A stretch of DNA of 64,000 bases from DASQPR01 sp963836775. GTDB taxonomy: Bacteria; Actinomycetota; Actinomycetes; Mycobacteriales; Micromonosporaceae. The translations under genes and the position numbers were made by a program. Below are positions 48,756 to 56,578 of this stretch, piece after piece. Under the pieces are notes generated by a model. That model had not been told where the DNA came from. It ran no database searches and saw nothing but the letters and a program-made list of their open reading frames with translations. The first letter of the stretch is position 1. Every line of letters starts with the position of its first letter. The stretch covers positions 868,001 through 932,000 of the forward strand of contig CAWIKR010000003.1 of NCBI GenBank assembly GCA_963836775.1, in the 5' to 3' direction.

Positions 48756-48905
48756 CTGCAACGGTGTTGATCGGCCCCGACGCCGAGGCGTGGGATATCG
48801 CGTTCCTGATACCCGTGACCCTCGTCGAGAAGATTGGGAGCCTGGCAAACGCGCGACACGTGGACTAGACCAACTTATGTGCCGCTGCCGTATTAGGACT
48901 TAACG

Positions 48906-49076
48906 TCAAGAGCTGCCCTTGGCGCGGAGCTCGAAGATAGTCGTGCCGCCGTCAGCGGGTCTGATGGTCGTGATGTCATTTTCGTCGCCATGGACGTCGA
49001 CGACGTCCTGGAACCACTCCGCTTCCTCAGTGGTCATCTGCTGCTCGGTGATCACGGTTCCCTGGTCAGTGGCCAT
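48906..49076 (-). CDS. Small acidic protein on the element
   Basis: A 56-residue acidic protein (MATDQGTVITEQQ, then TTEEAEWFQDVVDVHGDEND). I do not recognise it. ATG 49076 is selected because GGGGAGATCAG lies directly before it; the open frame begins 40 codons earlier without a ribosome-binding site. It is divergent from the Cys-rich protein at 49189. Confidence 0.6.
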   Translation of the reverse strand: MATDQGTVITEQQMTTEEAEWFQDVVDVHGDENDITTIRPADGGTTIFELRAKGSS

Positions 49077-49188
49077 CTGATCTCCCCGGTGGTCGACTAG
49101 CCCTGAGCCATCCTCAACACTCTGAGTCACGGAACATTCCCGGAGCGTGACGGTTCTTTTTGGTACGTCTGTTCGATAGGCTGACCGG

Positions 49189-49398
49189 GTGACCACCGCC
49201 GAGTGCCCGCAGTGCGGCCGACCTCACCGGCCTGGAGAGGCGCTCGTGTCGTTCCGTCGCTGTGGGTGTAATCCGAGCCGTGGACACCTGACGGTGCTGT
49301 GCCGCTGGTGTGGCTACAACAGTTGGAGCGGATGCGGCCTCGGGACAGGCGAACAGATCGAACTACCTCGGTCGCTGAGGCTTCGCGACGACGACTAG
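49189..49398 (+). CDS. Small cysteine-rich zinc-finger-like protein
   Basis: A 69-residue protein with eight cysteines in CPQCGRP, FRRCGCNP, CRWCGYNSW and SGCGLG. The spacing suggests a small zinc-binding module. GTG 49189 follows a TAGGCT hexamer (49177-49182) by six bases, so it may be leaderless. Unknown function; such small proteins are frequent in actinobacterial integrative elements. Confidence 0.6.
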   Translation: MTTAECPQCGRPHRPGEALVSFRRCGCNPSRGHLTVLCRWCGYNSWSGCGLGTGEQIELPRSLRLRDDD

Positions 49399-49465
49399 AG
49401 CTCGTCTACATCGGCGGAGCGGGACAAACTCTACGACTGCCCATGACACGCCCCGGCCCGCAGAT

Positions 49466-49999
49466 TCAGCCACGGGTCTTTCCGCAATCCGCTGCCGCGT
49501 GCTTTTCAAAACTCGCGATCGACATAAGCTTTGGTGGTTTCTTGTATGACGCGCCGGCGATGACGGTGGCGTCGTCGGTCTTGTCAAGGTCACTGAGAGT
49601 GAACGCGCTAAGTTGAACTTCCGGACCCATTAGCGTTGCGCCCGCCGAATATTTCCTGTCGGCCGCCAAGCCGCTCAAGGTTGCCTCTGTGGTGGTCCAA
49701 CCGTCCCGCAAAACAAACGCCGTCAGCTTCACGACCTCGGCATGGTCCTCGCGAGGGACCGGACTAGTTTTTGAGTTGATACGCCATGTCACATAGGTTC
49801 CGCCGTCGTCGGTGAAAATATCAACCCCTATAAGACCCTCGTCCGGACACAGGTACACGACCATCTGGACCGTCCCGTCGTGAAGACGGTGGAGACCAAG
49901 GTGCGGTTGAGGTGCGGGGCTGCACGCTGAGAGCGCATGCAGCCCCACAACTGCTAGTGCAACGGCGGCCAGCTTCGAAGTCATCCGCTTCGCGGTCAT
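49466..49999 (-). CDS. Putative lipoprotein on the element
   Basis: A ~177-residue protein with a signal peptide and lipobox (LAAVALAVVGLHALSAC). The mature part has no recognised domain and includes TDDGGTYVTWRINS and a C-terminal DCGK. Start is ATG 49999; ATG 49984 and 50017 are alternatives. Codon third positions contain more A and T than neighbouring genes, which fits horizontal transfer. Confidence 0.65.
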   Translation of the reverse strand: MTAKRMTSKLAAVALAVVGLHALSACSPAPQPHLGLHRLHDGTVQMVVYLCPDEGLIGVDIFTDDGGTYVTWRINSKTSPVPREDHAEVVKLTAFVLRDGWTTTEATLSGLAADRKYSAGATLMGPEVQLSAFTLSDLDKTDDATVIAGASYKKPPKLMSIASFEKHAAADCGKTRG

Positions 50000-50430
50000 T
50001 GAAAGAGCGTCGAGCACCAGTGGTGCCAGCGCAACATCCGTGCCAGCTACAGGCTGACGTGTACCGGTAGGCCCAATGTGGTGAGCAAAAGGCTCCCATG
50101 GATCCGATCCAACCGTGCCTCGTTTAGTGCCGCCGAGAGAGCGAGTTCACGGGCAGCACGATTAGCCGAACACTAAGCCGCATCATCGTGGCGATCAGGT
50201 AGAAGATCCCGCGAATAAGGGCGATCAAGAGACTGACCATTACGCTTTCCGCCACCGGAAGCGGGAGTCGGTCGAGGTTGTTTTGCAGCGCATTAACGTG
50301 TGGTCAACCGTGTACCCGTAGGACCAGTGCTGCGAGCAGAAAGTGATGGTGAGAGACGCTGAGTGGCCGGTTCCGCTGCTGAAGCGCTTGTCGGCAAATT
50401 CACGCGAGCCAGAAACCCCCTGCCACGAGT
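50000..50430. other. Non-coding or vestigial part of the element
   Basis: Apart from two very short coupled minus-strand frames (50124-50293) nothing is recognised in this ~430-bp stretch. It is less GC-rich than the chromosomal flanks. Confidence 0.4.
50124..50240 (-). CDS. Candidate 38-residue hydrophobic peptide
   Basis: The minus-strand frame from ATG 50240 to TAA 50124 encodes MVSLLIALIRGIFYLIATMM followed by RLSVRLIVLPVNSLSRRH. It has two short hydrophobic stretches and arginines, like a small membrane-active peptide. GGAAAG (50246-50251) provides a ribosome-binding site. A 17-codon frame from ATG 50293 ends with TAATG exactly on this start, so translation may be coupled. Function is unknown; a toxin or holin-like role is conceivable but not supported by anything else here. 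Confidence 0.4.
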   Translation of the reverse strand: MVSLLIALIRGIFYLIATMMRLSVRLIVLPVNSLSRRH

Positions 50431-50460
50431 ACCCGGCGTACAGGCCGACTCGTCCGTCGC
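50431..50460 (+). repeat. attR: 30-bp direct repeat copy
   Basis: Identical to 48164-48193, the 3' end of rnpB. There is no RNase P sequence on its left side, so it is the displaced half of an integration target. It marks the right edge of the element. Confidence 0.85.
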
Positions 50461-50484
50461 CGTCCGGACCGCTGATCCCGCGCC

Positions 50485-51684
50485 GTGGGTTATTCGGTGT
50501 CGCCGGAGAGATCTGACCGGTACGAAGATCACGTGCCGTTTCTCGCGCTCTTCGCCGCCGTCCTGCTGCTCGGCATCGCCGACTCGATGGTCAATTCCTA
50601 CATCGTGCTCTTCGGCGCGGATGTGGCCGGGCTGACGCCGCTGCAGATCGGCGTGTGGGCCTCGGTGTTCGCCATCGGCGGGATTGCGATCGGCTGGCGT
50701 CTGGGGCGGCTGTTCGATCGCCGGCCGGCGCGAACGTACGCGATCGTCGTGATCCTGTTGGGGTCGGCGGGCTATCTGCTGCTGCCCCGGGTTTCGAGCT
50801 TCCTGCTGCTGCTCTTGATGGCGGCGACTGTGCTCGGGGCGATGGGGGCGGCCTTTCCGCAGTTGTTCGCCCTGGCCCGCGCCGTGTTGGGCGAGGGGGC
50901 CGCCGGGCAGCGGTCCGCGCCGCTGCTGCGTTCGGCCTGGTCCCTGGCGTGGGCCGGCGGGCCGTTGCTGGGAGCGCTCGTGCTGTCCCGGGGCGGCTAT
51001 TCATGGCTGATGTGGACGGCGGCCGGGGTGTTTCTCGCTTCTGCACTGACCGTTTCCGCCGTGCCGCGGCCCGGACCCGTCGTGGTGGCGAGCTCGTCGC
51101 CGGGCGGCACCCCTGTCCTGCTCACGGTGGGCGTCACCCTGTTCTTCGCCGCGATGTTCGCGGGTGGTCTGGCGCTGCCGTTGTTCGTCACGCGTGGCCT
51201 GCATCATCAGCCTGCGGCGGTCGGCGTGCTGTTCAGCGTCTGCGCCGCGGTCGAGGTGGTGGCCACGCTGGCCTTGACCCTGGTCCCCGCCCGGGTCAAT
51301 CAGCGGGACCTGATCCTCGGCGGCTTCGGCGTCTTCGTCTGCTATTACGCCATGACGGTCGTCTCGTCGGGCATGCTCATGCTCGTGATCGGGCAGGTCT
51401 TCCGCGGCGTGGGAATCGCGATCGTCGGGGCGGCCGGCATCCGCTACTTCCAGGACCTCCTCGCCCCGGCAACCGGCCGCGCCACCACGCTCTTCGCCAA
51501 TGCGTCCACGGCCGGCCTCCTGGTCTCCGGCATCTTGTCCGGCGCGGCGGTCGAGCACCTCGGTTATCCAACGACGCTCCTCCTCTGTGGGGTGGCGGCT
51601 GCGTTGGGCGGGATCGCTTTCGCCCTCGGATCCCGCCGCCAAATCGGTATCCGGCCGACGGAGAAGGTGTTTGGCAGCCTGTGA
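50485..51684 (+). CDS. MFS transporter (sugar-efflux/DHA1 type)
   Basis: A ~399-residue transporter with twelve hydrophobic helices. IADSMVNSYIVLFGADVAGLTPLQIG and GWRLGRLFDRRPARTYAIV (the loop 2-3 motif) match the SET/sugar efflux branch of the MFS. GTG 50485 is listed; GTG 50497 or GTG 50533 are also in frame and the last would begin just before the first helix. It begins 25 bp after attR, so its original promoter may lie on the other side of the insertion. Confidence 0.88.
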   Translation: MGYSVSPERSDRYEDHVPFLALFAAVLLLGIADSMVNSYIVLFGADVAGLTPLQIGVWASVFAIGGIAIGWRLGRLFDRRPARTYAIVVILLGSAGYLLLPRVSSFLLLLLMAATVLGAMGAAFPQLFALARAVLGEGAAGQRSAPLLRSAWSLAWAGGPLLGALVLSRGGYSWLMWTAAGVFLASALTVSAVPRPGPVVVASSSPGGTPVLLTVGVTLFFAAMFAGGLALPLFVTRGLHHQPAAVGVLFSVCAAVEVVATLALTLVPARVNQRDLILGGFGVFVCYYAMTVVSSGMLMLVIGQVFRGVGIAIVGAAGIRYFQDLLAPATGRATTLFANASTAGLLVSGILSGAAVEHLGYPTTLLLCGVAAALGGIAFALGSRRQIGIRPTEKVFGSL

Positions 51685-51753
51685 GCGGGCCCGGACCCGG
51701 CAGCGGCGGAAAAGCAATCGCGCTCGGATCAGGACGCGATCTACGGTGACGCG

Positions 51754-52506
51754 ATGACGATCGACATCGCCGGCGCGCCGGCCGTTCTGACGTCGCGGCG
51801 GCCGCCCCAAGTTGCCGCCGAGCGAGGAACGGTGCTGGTCTATCACGGTTTCGGCGGCGATAAGCGCGGGCTCGAACCACTCGCCGACGCCCTCGCGGAT
51901 GCGGGCTTCCTCGCCGTCAGCGTGGACATCGTCGGCCACGGCGACCGCCGTCTCCCGGATTGGGACGAGGTGTTCTCGGATCGGCGCTGGGCCGACGACG
52001 AAGACGCGACCGAGGCCCAATTTCTGACGTTACTCAACGCCACCGCCACCGAGGTGCCGGTGATCGTTGACGAACTCTTCGCGCGCCGCTGGGCCCATGA
52101 GGGTCGGCTCGGGATCACTGGACGCTCGATGGGTGGCGAGGTCAGCTACGCGGCGATTCTCCATGAACCACGGGTCAATGCCGCGGCCCCGATGGTCGGC
52201 TCACCTGAGTGGACGCTCCCGTGGCCGGAGAGCCCGCACCGGCACGCCGAGCGGTTCTACCCGGTCCCGATCCTGGCGCACAATGCCGAGCTGGACGAAT
52301 ACGTGCCGGCGCAGTATGTCCGCGACTTCCGGGACCGGCTCACGCCGCTCTACGCGGCCAGCCCGGAGCGCCTTCGCTTCATCGAATACTCCGGTCACGG
52401 CCATTTCTTGACGCCGGAGCTGTGGCGGGAGGCGTACCAGCGGGTCGTCGCCTGGTTCGAGCGCTGGCTCGCGCCGGCCAGCGACATCCGACCCGCGGAG
52501 GTCTGA
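51754..52506 (+). CDS. Alpha/beta hydrolase (dienelactone hydrolase-like)
   Basis: A 250-residue serine hydrolase. The oxyanion region is VYHGFGGDKRG, the nucleophile Ser125 is in GRSMGGEV, and the His is in YSGHGHFLTPE. It resembles the YtaP/S9-type esterases. Substrate unknown. The ATG at 51754 is preceded by GGTGACGCG; there is no strong ribosome-binding site. Confidence 0.88.
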   Translation: MTIDIAGAPAVLTSRRPPQVAAERGTVLVYHGFGGDKRGLEPLADALADAGFLAVSVDIVGHGDRRLPDWDEVFSDRRWADDEDATEAQFLTLLNATATEVPVIVDELFARRWAHEGRLGITGRSMGGEVSYAAILHEPRVNAAAPMVGSPEWTLPWPESPHRHAERFYPVPILAHNAELDEYVPAQYVRDFRDRLTPLYAASPERLRFIEYSGHGHFLTPELWREAYQRVVAWFERWLAPASDIRPAEV

Positions 52507-52551
52507 CCGGGAGGTGGTCGTGACCTGCGCGACCATCGGGCACCTGCCGGA

Positions 52552-53022
52552 CTACTCGAGCGTCAGTCGCAGTACGCGTTCGCCCTCGTGATCGAAGCCC
52601 GCATCGACGAAGCCGTAGCGCCGGTAGAAACCCATCGGTGAGCCCTCGTCGCCGGGGTGCACGCTGGTCAGCAGCTCGATCGCCGAGGGCCGGGTCCGCA
52701 CGTAGTCGACGACCCGGTCCAGCGTCGCCCGGCCGTAGCCGCGACCCTGGTGGTGGGCGTCGATCAGCAACCGCCACAGGAAGTAGGGCCCGAGGATCTC
52801 CGGATCGCCGGGCGGCGCGTTGTCGCTGATCATCACGAAGCCGACCGGTTCGCCGCCGGCATACACCGCGCGATACCAGGGCATCGCCTGCGGGTACCGG
52901 CCGGCGTCGTCCAGCGAGTCGCGGACGCCGGCCACGTACTCCCGCTGGACCAGGGACACATCCAGGGCCAGCACGTCGTCGCGGTTGTCATCGGTGATCA
53001 GCCGCAATGTCACGTCGCTCAT
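52552..53022 (-). CDS. GNAT acetyltransferase (spermidine/spermine-like)
   Basis: A 156-residue acetyltransferase. LITDDNRDDVLALDVSLVQREYVA, WRLLIDAHHQGRGYGRATLD and GFYRRYGFVDAG are the substrate, acetyl-CoA and terminal segments of a polyamine-acetyltransferase-like GNAT. ATG 53022 or ATG 53031 may be the start. Two 17-bp direct repeats lie 38-72 bp upstream. Confidence 0.88.
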   Translation of the reverse strand: MSDVTLRLITDDNRDDVLALDVSLVQREYVAGVRDSLDDAGRYPQAMPWYRAVYAGGEPVGFVMISDNAPPGDPEILGPYFLWRLLIDAHHQGRGYGRATLDRVVDYVRTRPSAIELLTSVHPGDEGSPMGFYRRYGFVDAGFDHEGERVLRLTLE

Positions 53023-53059
53023 GGGCGTCATTGTGCTTCGAGCACGTCGACCGATGCGC

Positions 53060-53094
53060 CTGCACTCCCGTAATAACCTGCAGTCCCGCAATAA
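53060..53094 (-). repeat. Two direct repeats upstream of the GNAT gene
   Basis: CTGCACTCCCGTAATAA (53060-53076) and CTGCAGTCCCGCAATAA (53078-53094) are 15/17 identical, with an 18-bp period. They lie in the promoter position of the GNAT gene. Tandem repeats of this size are typical binding sites for an activator or repressor. Confidence 0.5.
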
Positions 53095-53118
53095 GACTTG
53101 CCGGGAGCGCGGCGGCCG

Positions 53119-55086
53119 CTAGACCTCGATGTGCGAACCCATGATGACGGTGCGGTCCCGGGGCAGGCCGAACTGCTCGGCGGCGTCGGCGGTGATGTAG
53201 GACGTCGCGATGAACAACCGCTTTCGCCACGCCGCCATCGTCGGTGCGTCGCCGCGGCGCAGCTCGATCTTCGATAGGAAGTACGAGGCTTGGTCCAGCT
53301 CCAGCTGGCCTTCGGTCTGCTCGGGGGCGAGCATCGCCAGGGCTGCCGGAATGTCCGGCGTTTCCATGTAGCCGTATCGCGCCGTGACGTGCGTGATGCC
53401 ATCCGCGGGATCGCCGAGCGCGTCAACGGTGAGCCGCTGATCGTCCGGGACGCGAGGGACCGGCTCGGTCTCGATCGCCACGATGACGACGTGTTCATGG
53501 CGCACGTGGTTGTGCTCCACATTCGCGCGGAGAGCCAGTGGCGCGGTCTGGATGCCGCGATTGAGGAACACCGCCGTTCCCGGCACCCGACCGGTCAGCG
53601 TGGGGTCGCTGTGCATCTGCTCGACAAACGCGGCCAGCGAGCCTTCCTGCCGCTCGCGCTCGGCGGTGACCACGGCTCGGCCGCGTTGCCAAGTGGTCAT
53701 GATGGTGAAGGCGGTCAGACCGATCAGCAGCGGCAACCACGCGCCGTGGACCAGCTTGGTCAGGTTGGCGGCAACAAACAGCAGATCGACCGTCAGCAGG
53801 GCGGCCGCGCCGATGCCGAGCAGCCAACGTGGGGTGCGCCACCGAGCCCGGGCCACGTAGAAGAACAGCAGTGTGGTGATGGTGATGGTCCCGGTGACAG
53901 CCATACCGAAGGCGAACGCCAGCGCCACCGAACTGCGGAACGCAAACACCAGCGTGAGCACCGAGACCAGCAGCAGCCAGTTGATCCAGGGCACGTAGAC
54001 CTGGCCGATCTCGGACTCCGAGGTGTGCGCGATCCGCAATCGCGGCAGATAGCCGAGCCGCGCGGCCTGAGACGCCACCGAGTACGCGCCGGTGATGACG
54101 GCTTGTGACGCGATCACCGTGGCCGCTGTCGCGAGCAGCACCATCGGGAAGCGGGCCCAGCCGGGGGCGAGAAGGAAGAACGGGCTGGAGCCGTTCGCCG
54201 AGTCCTTGAGGATCAGCGCGCCCTGGCCGAAATAGCTGAGTACGCAGGCCGGGAAGACCAGGATGAGCCAGGCCCTGGTGATCGCCGGCCGGCCGAAGTG
54301 ACCCATGTCGGCGTAGAGCGCCTCGGCACCGGTGACGGCGAGGACGACCGCGGCCAGCGCGAAGAATGCGATGCCGAAGTGGCCGATCAGGAATCCGAGC
54401 GCGTACGTCGGCGAGAGGGCCTTGAGGATCCGCGGATTCGTCGCGATGCCGCTGACACCGCAGGCGGCGATCGCGACGAACCACACAATCATCACGGGAC
54501 CGAAAACCCGGCCGACCGCTGCCGTGCCGCGTCGCTGTACCAGGAACAGGGCCACGATGATCACCACCGTGATCGGGACTACGGCACCCGCCAGCGACGG
54601 CTCGACCACCTTGACGCCCTCCACCGCCGACAGGACCGAGATCGCCGGGGTGATCATGCTGTCGCCGAAGAACAGGGCCGCGCCGAAGATGCCGAGCGCG
54701 GCCAGCGTCATCGTGGTCCGGCGGCTGCCGGTTGCCGTCCATCGGCGCAGCAGCGTGATCAGGGCCATGATGCCGCCCTCGCCGTCGTTGTCGGCACGCA
54801 TCGCGAGCAGCACATACGTAACCGTCACGATGATCATCACAGACCAGAAGACCAGCGACACGACGCCGTAGACGTTCTGTTCGCTGATCGGCACCGGGTG
54901 CGGGTCATCCGGGTTGAACACCGTCTGCAGGGTGTAGATCGGGCTGGTTCCGATGTCGCCGAAGACGACGCCGAGCGCTCCGATCACCACCGCCAGCGGG
55001 ATCCCACCCCGGGCCGACGCACCGTAGTGCGACCGGCCGCCGCCCTCGCCGCCACTCGGACCAGCCAGCTGTTGCCGCCGAGCCAT
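53119..55086 (-). CDS. kup: KUP-family potassium transporter
   Basis: A 655-residue potassium uptake protein with about twelve membrane helices in the first 450 residues and a ~200-residue cytosolic C-terminal domain. VVFGDIGTSPIYTLQTVF is the K-transporter signature; GEGGIMALITLLRR, GALFFGDSMITPAISVLSAVEG and YADMGHFGRPAI are further hallmarks. ATG 55086 is preceded by GGGGGAAACGACG. No c-di-AMP riboswitch is seen upstream. Confidence 0.95.
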   Translation of the reverse strand: MARRQQLAGPSGGEGGGRSHYGASARGGIPLAVVIGALGVVFGDIGTSPIYTLQTVFNPDDPHPVPISEQNVYGVVSLVFWSVMIIVTVTYVLLAMRADNDGEGGIMALITLLRRWTATGSRRTTMTLAALGIFGAALFFGDSMITPAISVLSAVEGVKVVEPSLAGAVVPITVVIIVALFLVQRRGTAAVGRVFGPVMIVWFVAIAACGVSGIATNPRILKALSPTYALGFLIGHFGIAFFALAAVVLAVTGAEALYADMGHFGRPAITRAWLILVFPACVLSYFGQGALILKDSANGSSPFFLLAPGWARFPMVLLATAATVIASQAVITGAYSVASQAARLGYLPRLRIAHTSESEIGQVYVPWINWLLLVSVLTLVFAFRSSVALAFAFGMAVTGTITITTLLFFYVARARWRTPRWLLGIGAAALLTVDLLFVAANLTKLVHGAWLPLLIGLTAFTIMTTWQRGRAVVTAERERQEGSLAAFVEQMHSDPTLTGRVPGTAVFLNRGIQTAPLALRANVEHNHVRHEHVVIVAIETEPVPRVPDDQRLTVDALGDPADGITHVTARYGYMETPDIPAALAMLAPEQTEGQLELDQASYFLSKIELRRGDAPTMAAWRKRLFIATSYITADAAEQFGLPRDRTVIMGSHIEV

Positions 55087-55177
55087 CGTCGTTTCCCCCA
55101 AGCGCCGCGGTCATCGGGTGCCGTCCGGCCGGAGCATAACCAAGCCCGGCCGGGCGGTGGATCTCCGGATGGTGCTC

Positions 55178-55194
55178 GAAACTGTGGATCATGA
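55178..55194. repeat. 17-bp dispersed motif, copy 2
   Basis: GAAACTGTGGATCATGA, identical to 13308-13324. Here it lies in the gap upstream of kup (minus strand). A GAGGAGG motif follows directly and is placed 7 bases before an ATG at 55207. Confidence 0.5.
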
Positions 55195-55303
55195 GGAGGC
55201 CGTATCATGGCTCGGTCGGCCGTCGTTGGCCAATTGACCCACGAATACTTCATGCGCTGGCTCGAAGTGCTACCCGACGAGGGCGAAGACACGAGCCTTC
55301 GGA

Positions 55304-55337
55304 GGAGCGGCCCGACTGCGATGCAGCGGGCCGCTCC
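55304..55337. terminator. Hairpin terminator downstream of the LysE gene
   Basis: GGAGCGGCCCG (55304-55314) and CGGGCCGCTCC (55327-55337) form an 11-bp perfect stem, 26 bases beyond the lysE-like stop codon on the minus strand. No long T-run. Confidence 0.65.
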
Positions 55338-55362
55338 CGTATGCAGGGCTGGGGTGTGGCGC

Positions 55363-55986
55363 TTATCCGATGACTCGTTCGAGAACCAGGCTCGCGCCGA
55401 TCAGCAGCATCGCCGCGCCGGAGATCCGGCTGATCAGCCGGGTCGCCGCCGGGCGAGACCGCAGCATCCGCGCGGCCACCGCGCCGAGTCCCAGATAGAA
55501 CGCCGCGCAGGTAGCGGTGAACACCAGGCCCAGGACAGCGATCTGGCACGCTTCCGGCCAGTTCCGGTGCGGATCGGTGAACTGAGGCAGCAGTGCCACG
55601 AAAATCAGCAGACCCTTCGGGTTCAGGCCGCTGACGCCGATGCCTCGAAGCAGCAACCGGCGGTGACCCGGCCCGGCGACCGGCGGACCCAGAGGTGCGA
55701 CGGCGCTCGGTGCGGTGGCGAACGTCGCGACTCCGTGCCAGATCAGGTACGCCCCGCCGGCCACGGTGACTCCGGTAAGTGCCGCGGGTGACCCGGCGAC
55801 CACGGCCCCGACTCCGGCCGCGACCACCGCGGTGACGCCGATGTAGCCGATCGCCAGTCCGGCAACCGCCGGCACTACGGCGCGCCCGCCGACTCCGGCG
55901 CTCAGAGTGAACGCCCAGTCGGCTCCGGGCACGGCGATCAGCGCGAGCGCGACGAGCCAGAACGCGAGTACGGATGTGCCCGCCAT
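55363..55986 (-). CDS. LysE/RhtB amino acid exporter
   Basis: A 207-residue membrane exporter with six hydrophobic helices. FWLVALALIAVPGADWAFTLSAGVG is the family N-terminus and SGLNPKGLLIFVALLPQF is the conserved NPK motif. It should export a basic or neutral amino acid. It is divergent from the Lrp-type regulator 82 bp away, the classical exporter-regulator pair. The ATG at 55986 opens directly into helix 1. Confidence 0.93.
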   Translation of the reverse strand: MAGTSVLAFWLVALALIAVPGADWAFTLSAGVGGRAVVPAVAGLAIGYIGVTAVVAAGVGAVVAGSPAALTGVTVAGGAYLIWHGVATFATAPSAVAPLGPPVAGPGHRRLLLRGIGVSGLNPKGLLIFVALLPQFTDPHRNWPEACQIAVLGLVFTATCAAFYLGLGAVAARMLRSRPAATRLISRISGAAMLLIGASLVLERVIG

Positions 55987-56047
55987 GGAGGGACGCTATC
56001 GCCAAACCGACCAAAGGTGCTCCCAAGTTCTAGCTCCATCCGGGCAT

Positions 56048-56072
56048 TACGTGGAAGGATTTTCTACGTGGA
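56048..56072 (+). promoter_or_regulatory. Lrp-type operator overlapping the regulator start
   Basis: TACGTGGA occurs at 56048-56055 and again at 56065-56072, 17 bp apart. Between them CGTGGAAGGATTTTCTACG (56050-56068) is an almost perfect dyad with one mismatch per arm and an A/T-rich centre, as usual for Lrp/AsnC sites. It covers the start codon of the regulator. Confidence 0.5.
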
Positions 56073-56523
56073 CTCGATCGACCGGAAGATCCTTGCGTTG
56101 CTTCAGGAAGACGGCCGGCTGACCGTGACCGACCTCGCCGCCAAGGTCGGTCTCAGCCTCTCGCCGTGCCACCGGCGACTTCGTGATCTGGAGCGCACCG
56201 GCACCATCCGCGGCTACCGCGCGCTGGTCAATCCGGCTGCTGTCGGCCTCACCTTTCAAGCGCTGGTGTTCGTGACGATGCGCCAGGAGGACCGCGACAC
56301 ACTGCTCGGCTTCGAAGCCGCGGTGGCCGGGATCCCGCAGGTGATCCAGGCGCAGCGGCTCTTCGGTGACCCCGATTACCTGCTCCGCATCGTGACCGCC
56401 GACCTTCGGGCCTACCAGCAACTGGAAGACGATGTGCTGGCGGCGCTTCCGGGCGTGCAGCGGCTCAACTCCACATTGGTGATGAAGCAGGTGGTCGACG
56501 AGCGCCCACTGCCCGACATCTGA
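56068..56523 (+). CDS. Lrp/AsnC-family transcriptional regulator
   Basis: A 151-residue regulator. The helix-turn-helix reads DSIDRKILALLQEDGRLTVTDLAAKVGLSLSPCHRRLRDLE. The C-terminal RAM domain includes DPDYLLRIVTADLRAYQQLEDD for effector binding. The GTG at 56068 is the family start. It is expected to sense an amino acid and control the divergent LysE exporter. Confidence 0.94.
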   Translation: MDSIDRKILALLQEDGRLTVTDLAAKVGLSLSPCHRRLRDLERTGTIRGYRALVNPAAVGLTFQALVFVTMRQEDRDTLLGFEAAVAGIPQVIQAQRLFGDPDYLLRIVTADLRAYQQLEDDVLAALPGVQRLNSTLVMKQVVDERPLPDI

Positions 56524-56578
56524 CCCGGGGCCGGAAGCGGGGCGCACCGGCCAAGATCTGGTGGTAGCGTGCCCGGCC

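Noticed and set aside
55087..55260. c-di-AMP (ydaO) riboswitch upstream of kup
   Set aside because: No conserved core blocks of that riboswitch are found in the leader; only a plain ribosome-binding site is visible.
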